A stretch of DNA of 64,000 nucleotides from Viola odorata (lineage: Eukaryota; Streptophyta; Magnoliopsida; Malpighiales; Violaceae), in the NCBI GenBank assembly GCA_963691705.1, contig OY829543.1:51130564-51194563 (forward strand). Reading direction: 5' to 3'. Position 1 is the stretch's first letter, and the number at the start of each line of letters is the position of its first letter. Of the stretch, positions 32,715-45,183 are shown in pieces. Under the pieces are notes generated by a model. It saw only the letters and a list, made by a program, of their open reading frames with translations, made no database searches and was not told the origin of the DNA. Made by a program: the position numbers and the translations under genes.

Positions 32715-35700
32715 ATGGCATCCGATCCAAACTTTCAATCAAATCAACCTACCAGTGGTGCTGCTGGTCAGTATGAAACTCCACCTCCTCACGTCTCATC
32801 TTCCCGTGTGGAAATGAACGCCGCAGCCCGCCGGCTTAATTTCCCAGAAATTCCAGAAGTGTTACTTCCCAGCACTCCACAACCTGCACCGTCTACAGCA
32901 GCAGTCGTCCCACCAGCAGTCATGCATGAGTTCGCCGCCTTGCATCGACGGATGGATATGATGATGCAAACGTTTATGGGAGGGATCCCTCCGCCCATTC
33001 ACCAGCAAATCCTCCCCCAGCAGATCCTCTCCCAACAGATCATTCCTCAGCAGATCCATGATCAACCTGCGGTGACGCCACCCTTAGTGCCTCCGCCCAT
33101 GGCACTCCAGCCAGTCAGATCCGTACACCAGCACGTCAGTCAGCCAGCTCAACGGGAAAATCCTTCGAATGAACTCCGGCTACCCCGTCACAGTGAAAAT
33201 CCGATTAGAGGGGAAGGATACCTGGACAACATGGAAGAGGCTAATAGCCGGGCAGTCCAGCGTAGCCCAAGAAGGAGCCAGAGGCAGTCAGTAGAAGGAA
33301 GATCCGAGAGAGGAAGAGGTCGAGAGAGGTCAATGGATCGGCCTCAGTCGGGAAGGGATCGCGAGAGGGCTGATCGGAATGCTTCCAGAGGCTCGGCCTC
33401 CCTACGAGCTCGTGAAGAGCAAGATGATGATCCCAAGAATCCTTTAACCTTTCGGGTCAGGAAGCATCGGGTGAGCAGACACGTCAAATTGCCAACTGAT
33501 TCCTACATGGGGACGACAGATCCGACAGTTCATGTGAGTTTAGTAAAAAAGCATGTTAAGTTTTTTACTAGAAAGGATGAGGCGCTGTGCCAAATATTCG
33601 TGATGACTCTGAAGGGAATCGCCAACACTTGGTTTGAGAAATTGCCAGCCGGATCTGTCGACAGTTTTGAGCAGTTGGTGAAAGTTTTCACAAGCCGATT
33701 TAGCTCTTGTATTCCTGTGGAAAAGTCTCCAGCGATTCTGTTTGATATGGTGCGAAAGTCGGGGGAATCCTTAACGGTGTATGTTGCCAGATTCAATGCT
33801 GAGTTGGCGACTCTGCCCGACGTTGCGCCAAACTTTGCAGCTGGCTTTGAGGAGGAACTGCAGGTATCGGGAGTTGGAGAATGCTCTAATTGTGAGCACA
33901 CCAAAGACCTTGGACCTCTTGCGGATCGAGGTGGGCAAATATGCGAGGATGGAAGAAGCAGACTTCCAGCGGAAGAAACGGGAGGGGTCCGATCCCCCTA
34001 AGAAAGAAACGGCTGTCCGCAAACAGGGAGAAAAGAAGCAAACGGCTGGAGGCCGACAGACGGATCGCCTCGCGGACTTCTCCACGTTGCAGCTAACTAA
34101 GCCGGTGGGCGAGATCTTCGCCATCATAGAAGAACGGAGATTGCCGATTCAGTATCCCAAGCGCAAACCTGGCGTCGTTATGGGACCGCACAAGGATTCC
34201 TACTGCCGTTTCCATAAGGCAAAAGGGCATGACACAGAGGATTGTTTCTCTCTGAAAAAGGCTATTGAAAAGTTGATTGAAGAGGGCTATTTGGGCGAAT
34301 TTGCGGCCAAGGCTCGAAATAGGGCCAGGGAGGATCGAACTGACGGCAACAGGAGAGAAGCGGAAGCCGATCCCAATGCAGCCGGAACCAGTGTCCAGAG
34401 AGACAGAGGAAAGCAGCAGGTGTTGACAACCTCTCTCGATGAGTTCCCCATGATCAATTTGATAGCGGGGGGAACCCAGCAGGAGGAATCGGAGGATGTA
34501 CCGATTGGGGAAAAGAGAAAGCGGAATGATCCCGTTGGGGAAAAAACAGGTCTATCGGAGCTGGACCGAATGGCCATAACATTTTCAGAGGAGGATGAGA
34601 TCGGAGTGACATATCCTCAGAATGAAGCATTAGTGGTAACAACCATCATTGCCGATTGCGGAGTCAGGCGGACACTGGTGGACAACGGAAGTGCTGTGAA
34701 CCTCATTTCTGCCAACGCCTTTAACCGTTTGCAAGGACCTAAGCCAGACTTGAAGCCTTGCCGACGGCCGATCATTGGGGTAAACGGCGTTCCCATTCCT
34801 GTTGTAGGCTTAACTTTTCTGACAATCTTTTTTGTGGAAGACAGCTCCCGCAGAAAGGAGCAGCAGCTATTTCTGGTGGTGGACTTAAACCTGCCATACA
34901 ATGTGATCTTGGGGCGTCCGTTTTTAAATGCTTTCGGTGTGGTAATATCGCAAAGGCATTTGAAGATGAAATACCCTTCCTGGGATGGCGTGGTTACGAT
35001 CCGAGGAGATCAGAAGGTAGCTGCTGAATGCTACATCACAATGGTTGATGGTTGCTGTGATCGCTATGTTTGCGTAGCGGACGATTCATTAGAAGATGAT
35101 GAGGAGCAGCGTACGCAACCATTGGAGAGGATGGCCCAAGTGTTGGTGGCTGATCTGCCCACTGAGCATTTTTTAATAAGCGAGAAGCTGAGCAAGGGAG
35201 AGTGTGACCAGCTTGCGTTTTTGTTAAACAAGTGCAGAGGAGAATTCGCCTGGGTCCCGACGGACATACCGGGCCTTTCGAGGGAAACGGCAGAGCACCG
35301 ATTGAACGTGTACCCGAATGCCAGGCCAGTGCAACAGAAACGGCGAGCCTTCTGCAAAGAAAAAGCAGATGCAATTGAGAAAGAAGTGGGCAAGCTCTTA
35401 AAGGCTAACTTCATCCGAGAGGTTCAGTATCCGCCATGGTTAGCTAATCCAGTGGTAGTGAGAAAGCCAAACGGGGAGTGGAGGATGTGTATTGATTTCA
35501 CCGACCTGAACGAGGCATGCCCCAAGGACTGTTATCCGCTGCCACGGATAGAGCAATTGGTGGATCAAACGGCTGGCTATGAGTATCTAAGTTCGCTTGA
35601 TGCCAATTCTGGGTATCATCAGATACCGATGGCGATCGAAGACGAGGAGAAAACGGCTTTCATCACGCCAAAGGCCACCTACTGCTATCGGGCTATGCCG

Positions 35701-38427
35701 TTTGGTCTGAAGAATGCTGGAGCAACATTTCAAAGAACGGCCAATAAGATTTTCGAGCCGTTAATCGGAAAAAACCTGGAGGTATACGTTGATGATATGC
35801 TGGTGAAAAGCAGAAATTTTGAGGCGCATCTTCGAGACCTTGAGGAAGTATTTGGGATAATGCGAAAATTCGGAATGAAGTTAAATCCCAAAAAATGCAT
35901 GTTTGCATTCCAAACTGGGAAATTCCTTGGTTATGTTGTCAGCAGAAAAGGAATTCAGCCCAATCCCGCCAAGCTGAAGGCAATCAAGGACATGGTTTCA
36001 CCAAAGAATGTGAAGGAGGTTCAACGACTCACAGGAAGAATAATTGCTTTGAGCCGATTCATCTCCAAGCAGGGCGAGAAATGCCTCCCGTTTTTCAAAG
36101 TCATTCGGAAGAAGGCACAATTCGGATGGGACGACGATTGTGAAAAGGCTTTTCATGACTTGAAGCAGTATCTATCATCTGAATTGTTGCTAACTCGACC
36201 CGAAGAGGGGGACACCCTTTTTCTTTATTTGGGGGCGGCCGATGAGGTGGTCAGTGCCGTCTTGGTTCGGGATGAAAACGACATACATCGGCCGATTCAT
36301 TTTATCAGCCGGATCTTGAAGGATGCTGAGCTGAGGTACTCTCAAATTGAAAAAATCGCTTTCGCTCTGTTGCAAGCTGCTAGAAAGATGGCCCGGTATT
36401 TCCAAGCTCATCCGGTGGTCGTGCTGATAGACCAGCCTCTAAGAAGGATTTTCAGAAGACCTGAGTCGTCTGGCCGAATGGTCATTTGGGCTATCGAATT
36501 GGAGCAATACGGATTGCAATATCAGTCCAGACCCGCCATCAAAGGCCAGGCGCTGGCCGATTTTATTGCTGAATGCACGTTTGTCCAGAAGCTGATTCCT
36601 TCGCCAGAAAGCAAAGAAGAAGACTGCTTACCGCTTCCCAATATGAACGGAGATCGGTGGACAATCTTTGTGGATGGCGCCAAGAATCAAACTGAAGCAG
36701 GAGCCGGCGTTATCATTTTAGGTCCAGAAGGGATTAAAATGAGGTACGCCTTGAAAATCTCAAGGCCGTTATCAAATAATGCGGCCGAATATGAAGCTCT
36801 ATTGGCAGGATTGCGCATCGGAGGGAATCTGATCGGTAATGCACAATCGGCCAGCGTCCGTTTGGTCGTCTACGGAGATTCAAAATTGATTATTGATCAA
36901 GCCAACGGCGATTCTCAGGCTAGAGAGCCGATTATGATTCAGTACTTGAAGAAAGTACAGAAGGAGCTAGCCGAGATCAAAAATATGGGAATTCATGCTG
37001 AAATCAGCCATATCCCAAGAGAGAAAAATGCAGAGGCCGATGAGATTGCCATGCTGGCAGCAAACTCCGAGGCAATGATGCCACCCGATGTGACGGTAGA
37101 GGAAATTTCCATTCCTTCTTTTATGGAAGAGCAGCAAGTGCTATGTGTATTAGAGGCAGCCAACGACTGGCGCATTCCAGTGATTGATTATCTCAAGCAT
37201 GGCAAGCTGCCAGAAAATGCGAGTGAGAAGTTGAAGATCCTCAAAAGAGCTGCTAGATGCACTTATCACGACGGGGTACTTCTTCGCCGTTGTCTTACTT
37301 ACCCGGCGGCAAAATGTATAACGGAAGAAGAAGGCCTGTATACGCTCAGGGAGATCCACGAGGGAATATGCGGAATGCATGCCTCAGGAAATACCATGGC
37401 TGCTCAAGTTCTCCGAACAGGGTTTTATTGGCCAACAATTAGAAGAGATTCGGATAACTTTGTAAAATCTTGTCACAAATGCCAAGAATTCGCAAAGGAA
37501 CCACAACGGCCAGCAGCTGAATTGTCAAGTATGGTGAGTCCATGCCCATTTGCAAAATGGGGAATTGATATCTTGGGACCTTTCCCAATCGCCAAAAGTC
37601 AGCTCCAGTATGTTATTGTTGCTGTCGATTATTTCACAAAGTGGGCTGAGGCAGAAGCTGTGGCAAAGATAACGGCAGACAGCACATGGAGGTTTTTTAT
37701 GAACAACGTTATCATGAGATTCGGGTTCCCAAGAATTCTCGTGAGCGATAACGGCACCCAATTCACCAGTGCTTACTTCAAAAAGAGATGCTCAGAATAC
37801 TCAATTGAACAACGGTTCTCCTCCGTTGCGCATCCACAAACAAACGGGCAAGCGGAAGTCACCAACAGAGCAATCCTCAACGGGATTAAGAAAAATCTTG
37901 AGGGCAAGCCGACAAAGTGGCCAGAGGAATTGCCGTTTGTCATGTGGGCCTATCGGATGACCACTAAAACCAGCACTGGCATGACACCGTTTGCCATGGC
38001 GTATGGGGTCGAAGCTGTTTCTCCAGTAGAGATCGGCGCAATTAGCCTTCGAGTTGAGTACTTCAACGAAGAGCAAAATGAAGAAAGATTAAGGGAGCAG
38101 CTGGATCTTTTGCCAGAGATGAGAGAAGAAGCCATTCTCAAAACATTGCACTACAAGCGCAAAATGGCGAAATACCATAATAGGCGTGTCAAAGAACGGC
38201 TACTCAAAGCAGGAGATTTAGTCCTGCGCAAGGTAACAGCGACGGGCCGAGAGAAGAAAAAGCTCACGCCGAATTGGGAAGGACCATATCGCGTTACCAG
38301 AGTCATCGGCAAAGGTGCATACCACCTGGAAACAATGAACGGTACTCCGATACCCAACTCTTGGAATATTTGCAATTTAAAGCTATATCATTCCAGAGTG
38401 AATATGTTGTTTTCACTTGCCGAATAA
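32715..38427 (+). pseudogene. gag-pol polyprotein of the second Tat element, one frameshift in gag
   Basis: ATG 32715 (MASDPNFQ) starts gag. A Pro/Gln-rich and then Arg/Ser-rich region leads to the Retrotrans_gag core (ALCQIFVMTLKGIANTWFEK). Near 33840 the homologous sequence switches to another frame (ALRRNCRYRELENAL), so a small indel breaks gag. Downstream one frame runs to 38427. It carries a zinc knuckle variant CRFHKAKGHDTEDC, protease with DNGS (34681-34692), RT (YVDDM, 35784-35798) and gypsy RNase H. A second RNase H of archaeal type follows (TIFVDGAKN...NNAAEYEALL, about 36660-37060). Integrase has a HHCC finger (H at 37357) and a D,D,E core (WGIDILGPFP, DNGTQF). No chromodomain follows. 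The dual RNase H identifies the Tat lineage. Confidence 0.93.
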
Positions 38428-38684
38428 ATGATAAAAATATTGTGAGGGCAAATCATTTGCAACTAAGAATGTTTAAAGTATATATTTGCCCGTATTGTGC
38501 TTATCATATGGTTGCAGATTTAAAAGAATCGTGGATGTAGGTTATTTTAAATCGAACCACGTTACCAAAACCAAAGAAATGGCGATATTATCTCCACCAA
38601 GGCTACCTAAGGCGCTGCCTAGGGATGCCGACAACCGAATCGGCAGCAACCCGATTAATTCAAAACACTACCAGGGCATATATT

Positions 38685-38827
38685 GCCAACGATACATATA
38701 TCGCCAACGATACATATATCGCCAACGATACATATATTGTCGCCAAGACATATATCGCTATTGAGGCGTATATCGTTATTGAGGCGTATATCGTTATTGA
38801 GGCATATATCGCTATTGAGACACATAT
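38685..38827 (+). repeat. 18-bp tandem repeats, two related families
   Basis: GCCAACGATACATATATC occurs at 38685, 38703 and 38721. After a short gap CGTTATTGAGGCGTATAT variants occur at 38756, 38774, 38792 and 38810. Both families keep an 18-bp period and share the ATATATCG junction. Confidence 0.9.
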
Positions 38828-38892
38828 CGTCATCACATCGTCACAAGACCATTTCGGTCCTGCTGATCAGACGGTGACAAAGTAAAGAAAAA

Positions 38893-39065
38893 CTCAAACC
38901 TATCTATGTCTTAGTAAACCAGATAGAAGTACCTGTGTCTTCGTAAACCAGGTAATAAAGACTCAAACCTATCTGTGTCTTAGTAAACCAGATAGAAGTA
39001 CCTGTGTCTTCATAAACCAGGTAATAAAGACTCAAACCTATCTGTGTCTTAGTAAACCAGATAGA
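38893..39065 (+). repeat. 69-bp tandem repeat, about 2.5 units
   Basis: Units start with CTCAAACCTATCTRTGTC at 38893, 38962 and 39031. Each unit is itself a diverged dimer (TAAACCAGATAG and TAAACCAGGTAA halves). Confidence 0.9.
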
Positions 39066-39389
39066 GAAACAACAACGCAGAAACAATATCTCCAAAACGG
39101 CCCACTGCCGAAAGGTCGAAACGGCCACCTCAAGCGAATGGAAACAGATTCCTCAAACGGCAACTTGCCGATTTGCCAAAGTAAAGATAAGTTCAAGTTA
39201 CAATTGTTTTATCTTTTTTTTTTAATTTTTCTGGAGTAATATATATGTAACAGAAATGGTTAAGCATTTGCAATAACTTAAAATTGCAAAATTATATATA
39301 TTCCGAATAAATAATATTGTTCTTTACAAAATATGTTAAGATCGACAATAGTCAAAAAGCAGAAAAGACAAGTCTAAGCAAAGACAACT

Positions 39390-41684
39390 CTATGGTTCAT
39401 CTTCTGAAGAGGATTGATACTCCTTTGCCTCAGCCTCTCTTTCCAAGGAGTCAACATATACGCCAATCTTTGTGGCATCAAAGTTAATCTCCCCATAGAA
39501 CTCCATATAGTTGTCGATCATGATGTCCTTTGTCTTCTGTCGCCACCAGCCGATCTTACCCGGAACCTTCTCCAACTCAGCGTCCTTCTCTGCGATGCTG
39601 CTCCGAGCCGTTTCTAACTCTGCCGTTTTGGTCTCCAAATCGACACGGACCGCTTCCAACTCGGCAGTAAGCTTGGCCACATTATTAGTCAGGGCGGCTT
39701 TATCTTCGCAAAGCTTGTTAATGGAATCGCACAAGGCAGATTTATCCGATAACAGCTCCCCGATCCGATCCTGCTCTTCCCTAATCTTCGCGGAAAAGCC
39801 ATCTCTTTCATTAAGACTATCAGTCAGCCTCTTGCGCGCCTCAATAACGGTCTTTTTGTCCGATTCCCGAGAGGCCACTAGAGTCTCCTTCTCTTTCTTA
39901 AGGGAAGCATTTTCAGCGGTAGATCGCTGAAGGGCCTCCCTAGACTCCTCAAGCTTCGCATCCACGACTTCTGCAGCATATCGGGAAGCGCATAGACCGC
40001 TGTACATAACGCTTTGCAGGTTGGCGAAGTGAGAGCTAAGCTCTAAACAGCGGTAGTGTTCTCTGTCGGCTCGATTGGCAAGTATTTCGCCCATCAGGTG
40101 ACCGGTCCGATAGTCATTGCAAGCCGGCATTTTCAAGCCAAGGGAACGGCCGCAGCTCTCTCCAAGGTTATTCAAACTGGTGACGTGAGTAACCTCCCCG
40201 TCAGGGCCTTTGCTGGAAAGATAGCCTTTGAAATCCGAAGGGGGAGGAACTGCATGATCATCCGAAATAAACGGATCATTGGGCATACGAGGACCGGCAA
40301 CCCAGTAAAGCACGGCAGGATCAGAACTGGAAGAATCGGCAAAAGGAGCATCCCCTGAAGTGGTGGCTCGCCCTTCCGGACGAGAAACAGGCGGGCCCTC
40401 ACCAACAATTGGCTCAGTAGCTGCGTTTGACAGATCGGCGTCAGGACTATCTAAGTCGGCACCAGTCCGATTAAGGTTAATCGGCTCAGAAGTGGGGTCA
40501 GGCCGATTAATTTGATCGGGCTGAGGAGGAACGGCAGCAGATGGACCAGCTTCCTTTGAAACGGCTCCAGGCCGATCTTCCACATTTTCTGCCAAAACGG
40601 CGGCAGCCCGTTTTGCCGCAGCAGCTTTCTCCCTTTTCTCCGCAGCTCTCTTTCTCTTCAAAAGAACCCGTTTCGCCGCCTCAATAATCTGCGGATCAGG
40701 ATTTTTCAAGGGGAAGGACTCAAATGTATCTCGGCCGACCTTCTTTCGTCTAAAGACTGACGGGGCCGAGAATTCCTCATCGTCAGCAGGCTGATCAACC
40801 TCTGGGTCCTCAGAGCGATTCGCATTATCGGCTACTTCTTCCTCATCGGAATCGACAATACGAGAACGGACCAAGGACGGTCCTGCAGCAATGGCCGCTC
40901 TAATTGGTCGTCCTTCTCCTGCATGAAAGTCAAGTCAGATTTTTACGAAAAAGATTCGGGCAACATTCACAAAATCTGGTAAATTACCATCAAGGGCGCA
41001 CTCCTCTAATGGCAGCCCCATCGCCATCTTCTGCACATGAAATCTTGTGTCGAAGGCAAGCAGGATATCGATCTGGGCTTGCAACGGACCAGAAGGTTCC
41101 TCCGGTCTTATCCACTGAAGCTCGTTTATCGCTGGATTAAACCCAGAAATCCAGAGTGGCTTGGTGGTGGAGGACAACAGGAAGAAATGGTCTTTCCATC
41201 CCTTGATGGAAGATTCATACTTGTCAAAATTCTTCAAAAAAGGTTGAAGCTCTTCATCCTTACGAGGACGGAGAGTAACCAGACTGCTTCGGGTACTCAA
41301 ATGAAAGAAATATCTAAAGAGTTGGAGTGGAGGCTCTTGGATTTTCAAAAGGGAGCAGACATTAATAAAAGCATAAATTGAAGCCCAGGAATTGGGAGTA
41401 ATCTGGGCTGGGTTCAAGACATGCTGCACTAACAGATTTTTCACCATGGTTTTCAGAGGAAAGTGAAAACCGTAGGTAAACATCTTGGAGTATAAAACTC
41501 TATGGTTATCAGTCAAAGAACTATTCAACCTAACGTTTGGGGGAGCTACAATGGCCTTATATTTTATCGGCAACTCAATCCCATACTTCTGCAACTCTAG
41601 ATCTAACTCTTCTGCAGTCCTAAGTTTGGTAGCAGTTCTCTCAAGTTGTTCGTCAGTGGTAACAACAGGACGCTTAGGAGCCAT
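39390..41684 (-). CDS. Antisense extra gene of the second Tat element, two exons (41684-40988, 40918-39390)
   Basis: The start is ATG 41684 (MAPKRPVVTT). A more upstream ATG at 41813 would add a hydrophobic stretch with no counterpart in the first element. Exon 1 has the Transposase_28-like domain (LYSKMFTYGF, LNPAQITPNSW, LFRYFFHL). A 69-nt intron (40987-40919, GTAATT...TTTCATGCAG) interrupts after the codons for EECALD. Splicing gives 2226 nt, 741 residues, in frame. Exon 2 is Glu/Ala-rich, then a coiled coil, then a VPGKIGWWR segment and an acidic end (SSSEDEP). Domain order and intron position match the first element. Orientation is opposite to gag-pol. No stop or frameshift is seen. Function is unknown; extra ORFs of this kind are known in plant Tat elements (for example antisense in maize Grande). 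Confidence 0.78.
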
Positions 41685-42293
41685 TTTTTCAACCACAAGC
41701 AACACAAAGAAGAAGAAAAGGTTGAGAAATACCAGGTACTGCAGAAATCCTTGATGAATCAAGCCCAAACGTCGAAGAAGGAAGCGGCAGAAGCGAGAGA
41801 GAATCTGGGTCAAGAAGATGAAGTGAAGCGGCTGAGAAAGGAAAATGAATTAGGTTTCCAAGGGAGAACCACTTTTAAAAGAAACATCTCTCTAATCGTC
41901 AGCGTGCCCAATCGGTCGCTGACACGTGGCTCATCTGTTCTGAAAAGTAGCAAGTTGTCAATAAAGCTGAGCGGCGCATTTAAAGAGAAACAGCCCACAC
42001 GCTTCCTAAAGGATTTTTGAATTTCAAAATTCAAAAAACCTCACCAGTGAAGGGACGTTCCTCCTCAAAAGTAACGAGCAGTTATAAACACTTGACCATT
42101 ACAGCGCCACGTCACAGGTATACTTTAAGTTAAATTTGACTTTATTGCAAACTAAGTTTTTATTTGCAGGAATGAAGAAAAACTTTGCAAATACTTGGAA
42201 ATAAATCAAAACGGCAACATGCCGATTGTCAGACATCAAGAGGGAAACGGCAAGCCCTTGGTAAACACTCGGGCTCGTTTGTTGTTGGGCCTC
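41685..42293 (-). other. Upstream region of the antisense gene, second Tat element
   Basis: No other gene. It should hold the antisense promoter and leader. I see no clear TATA box at a convincing distance. The retrotransposon's own polypurine tract before 42294 is not obvious (TTGTTGTTGGGCCTC). Confidence 0.4.
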
Positions 42294-43070
42294 TGATAAT
42301 ACATAAAATTATCAGAAGGGCATAATGGACTTTGCACCTTCACAAAGTACTGTTGATCAGCCAAAACGGCATCGCAACCGTTTGACCAAGTCAACAGGAA
42401 TAAGTGACCAAAGGACAAGTCTAGCCCGATTGTCTCAAATCGGGACAAGGCCGATCCATCCGCCCAAGCATGAGGAAACAGATCGGCACCGTTATACACC
42501 CTGACCTGGTCAATGTGTCACCAAACGGCACCCAACCGATTCTATACAACGGCAGCCTGCCGATTCCACCTCAACGGCATCGTACTGCTGGGGCACAGAT
42601 ATTAAGCCCCCCTCACAGATATTATTTATATAATACTCCATAGTCAGTATACATTTAGTCAAGGTTGGCAGGGAGGATAACCTGCTCCCATCAATTCATC
42701 ATCTGACAACTGGACAAGGGGACGACTCTATTCCCCTAAAGTAAGGTCTCCACCCCACGTTATAATGATGAACCCCTACTCCAAGACCACCTGCTGCGGA
42801 AAGAGGGGAAGGGATGTCAGAAGATCCAACCACTCTAGCCCAGCCTAAGGACTAGAGGGAGGTATATAAATGAAGTTTCTTCTTTTACTCAAAGGAGACT
42901 AAAAAATACACACATTTTCCCTACACTTAACCAGAATACTGACTTTGGCATTGGAGCTTTTAGGCCGGAAAACACTTCCGGCACAGTGCAGGTCCCTCAC
43001 GGAGCTCCAGCTACCACCCTCCAGCGTGCTACTTTACCAAAAACCCCTCACTCCGTTCAACGGATTATCA
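42294..43070 (+). repeat. 3' LTR of the second Tat element
   Basis: 777 bp, same ends as the 5' LTR, followed by the AAAAT duplication. Differences from the 5' LTR include CAACCG/CAATCG, TCTAGCC/TCTTGCC and AAATGAAG/AAAGGAAG. Confidence 0.97.
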
Positions 43071-43116
43071 AAAATATAATGCTTATGTATTATTGATGTT
43101 CTAATGCAGTTCTTTT

Positions 43117-43263
43117 GGATCCATAATGGACCTCAAGTGTATCAACAAGATTGACAATGCAACCAAAAAGTGAAAAAAGATGACTAAGAAACAGGTTAAG
43201 ACAACCAACAGCTGATAAACCATAGACGAATACGAGAAGGGTGGGACGGCACCTTCAATAGTT
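43117..43263 (-). pseudogene. FCF2-like gene fragment (intron with partial flanking exons)
   Basis: It is about 90 percent similar by eye to 23590-23745. It contains the end of the exon coding QLLK, the following intron, and the first codons of the next exon (LRSIMD). The acceptor AG of the first copy (GATACAG) is AC here (GATACAC), so splicing is lost. The coding exons on both sides are missing. It is the FCF2 part of the duplicated TNL-FCF2 segment. Confidence 0.85.
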
Positions 43264-45183
43264 GTTTGTACCGGTTCCGTGTGGTGGTAACCTGATTGTT
43301 TGTACCCGATCCAAACTCAGAAAAAACAAACTCTTTCATCTTGTACTTTTGACCGAATCTGTTTCTTTTTTGGTGTTGGGTTCGGTGTTTTGGTCGGAAT
43401 CTGGTCATTTAGGATATGTTTTTGTCGCCTGCGTTGCTTGTGTTGGCCGGATGCAGTGATGGTTGAGGAAGAATATGATGCTATGGTGTTGTAGGGTTTG
43501 GGAAAAAGAAGATGAGGGATCTTTTTCTTTTTTTTAATTTGTGAAAATTATTTTTAAAGTAAATTTATTAAAATATTAATACCACGTCAGTTAAAAAACA
43601 ATTTTTAAACTATCTTTTGTGTAAACAATAATCCAAATAATTGCCAAATTAAAATAATAAAAAAACGACTAAAATAAATAAGTCCAATTAAGTTTTATAT
43701 TATTTATTATTCCTGAAAAGAAAACAGCACCCTCAAAAACAAAAAATAAAAAACATAAAATCCAAATTTCTTTTTTCCCAGACAATAATTAATCGCAAAA
43801 TTAGTAAAAAAGAGCAAAAATTGTAAAAAATGAATCAAAATGATTAAAAAATAAACCAAAATGATATAAAGCCAGCCGAAATGATAAAAAAGTGAGCCAA
43901 AATGACAAAAATAACGAGCCAAAATAATAAAAAAAACGAACTAAATTGGTAAAAAATAAACTTAAATGATAAAAAATAGGGCTAAGTAGTAAAAAAAATC
44001 CTAAACAATAAAAAAAACCAAAATGGTAAAAAATGAGCTAAATAGGTTATTCAATCAGAGAAAATAAAATTTCATTCGATCTGTAATCTAATTGAAGTTT
44101 TATTTGAATATGAGATATTCAATCCGAGAACTATAGAATAACAGATTAATTCAAACCGAACCAATCCGAAGATAAATTTGTTTCAATTTTATTAAAATAA
44201 ACCCATAGAAATGAAAAAAAACTAAAAAAAAAGAGGTAGAACTTAATGCTTAGAATATTAGGAACAATAATTATTTTCTAATTATTTACTTCTCCATCGA
44301 AAAATAGACACAAAAATTATTTGATTTGATAATAATATCTTCCTATATGTATACTCCCTCCGGGGGGAAATAAACGTCGTTTTAGGATTTGCTTTTATTG
44401 TTCATTTTACCTGTATTTTTAGTATTAAACCTACTGAATATTGGGATGCGAGGAAGTCATTTAATTTACACCAGAGTGAATAATATTTTTGTATAGATAT
44501 ACTATATTTACAAGATGATTAAATTTTCCAAATAGTTAAATTTAATTTTGAATTTTCCAATGGTTAATCTTATACCAAACCTTATGTAAATTTGTGTGTG
44601 AAAAAAGTTTATTTTAAATTTATTAGTAGTAAAATCTTGTACTAATGTTTATAAAATTATAATTCGTATATTAAAGTTTTTTTAAATTGTAAATAGCTGT
44701 TTTAACTTTTTTCCACATACACTTCGCCTCTACCTTCTGAACTCTCAGACATCACTCTTGGGACTTGAGACTTCTCCTTATCTGTGTGCTCCGTACATGT
44801 AAAGTTCTTACTCCAGATTTCTTTGTAGCATCAAATTTCTCATCTTCAAGGAGTTGTGATGCAAAACATGTAAAAACGATCATCAACTGTAAGATGCACG
44901 GATCTGTGGCAAAAATTACGCCTAATTCAGAAGTTAATGCACAATACGGTCACTCAGATAGATATTGACACGTGGAGACATGTATAACATATGTATTTCA
45001 TAATTAAGCTCCTGAGCTCCTACCTTAATTGTTCTTAATTTATTTTATTCATAAGTTCCACTTTTGGTCTGAGTTAACTTGAATGAGTTTGCAAAAATTA
45101 GGTGTACCCTTTTAAGCAGTTTTTTTTATCCGATCTGTATTTGAGGAAATTTTGTAGTTCTTCATTCTTTGCTATTTAAACAG
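43264..45183. other. AT-rich intergenic region
   Basis: No gene recognised up to the SGR2-like exons. It contains a degenerate tandem repeat (43800-44045) and one lone Stowaway-like end (CTCCCTCCGGGG near 44355). The part just before 45184 should be intron of the SGR2-like copy. Confidence 0.5.
43800..44045. repeat. Degenerate short tandem repeat, core AAAATGATAAAAAA
   Basis: About a dozen imperfect units of 17-22 bp such as GCCAAAATGACAAAAATAAC and CCAAAATGATATAAAG, with no open frame on either strand. Confidence 0.7.

Larger units (their letters stand above)
38428..39389. other. Spacer between pol and the antisense gene, second Tat element
   Basis: No gene. It holds two tandem-repeat arrays (38685-38827, 38893-39065). 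The end near 39180-39380 is AT-rich and should contain the 3' UTR of the antisense gene. Confidence 0.6.
31837..43070 (+). mobile_element. Full-length Ty3/gypsy Tat-lineage retrotransposon (11,234 bp)
   Basis: It has 777-bp LTRs at 31837-32613 and 42294-43070 and a perfect 5-bp TSD AAAAT at 31832-31836 and 43071-43075. Order: LTR, PBS, gag-pol (plus), two tandem-repeat arrays, an antisense spliced gene (39390-41684, minus), LTR. The LTRs differ at about seven sites that I find by eye (about 99 percent identity), so the insertion is recent. gag has one frameshift; otherwise pol is one open frame of over 4.5 kb. It split the TNL-fragment / FCF2-fragment segment. Confidence 0.96.

Noticed and set aside
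44355..44400. Stowaway MITE near 44355 (CTCCCTCCGGGG) and another near 46047
   Set aside because: Only one end of each is visible; no matching inverted end with a TA duplication was found.
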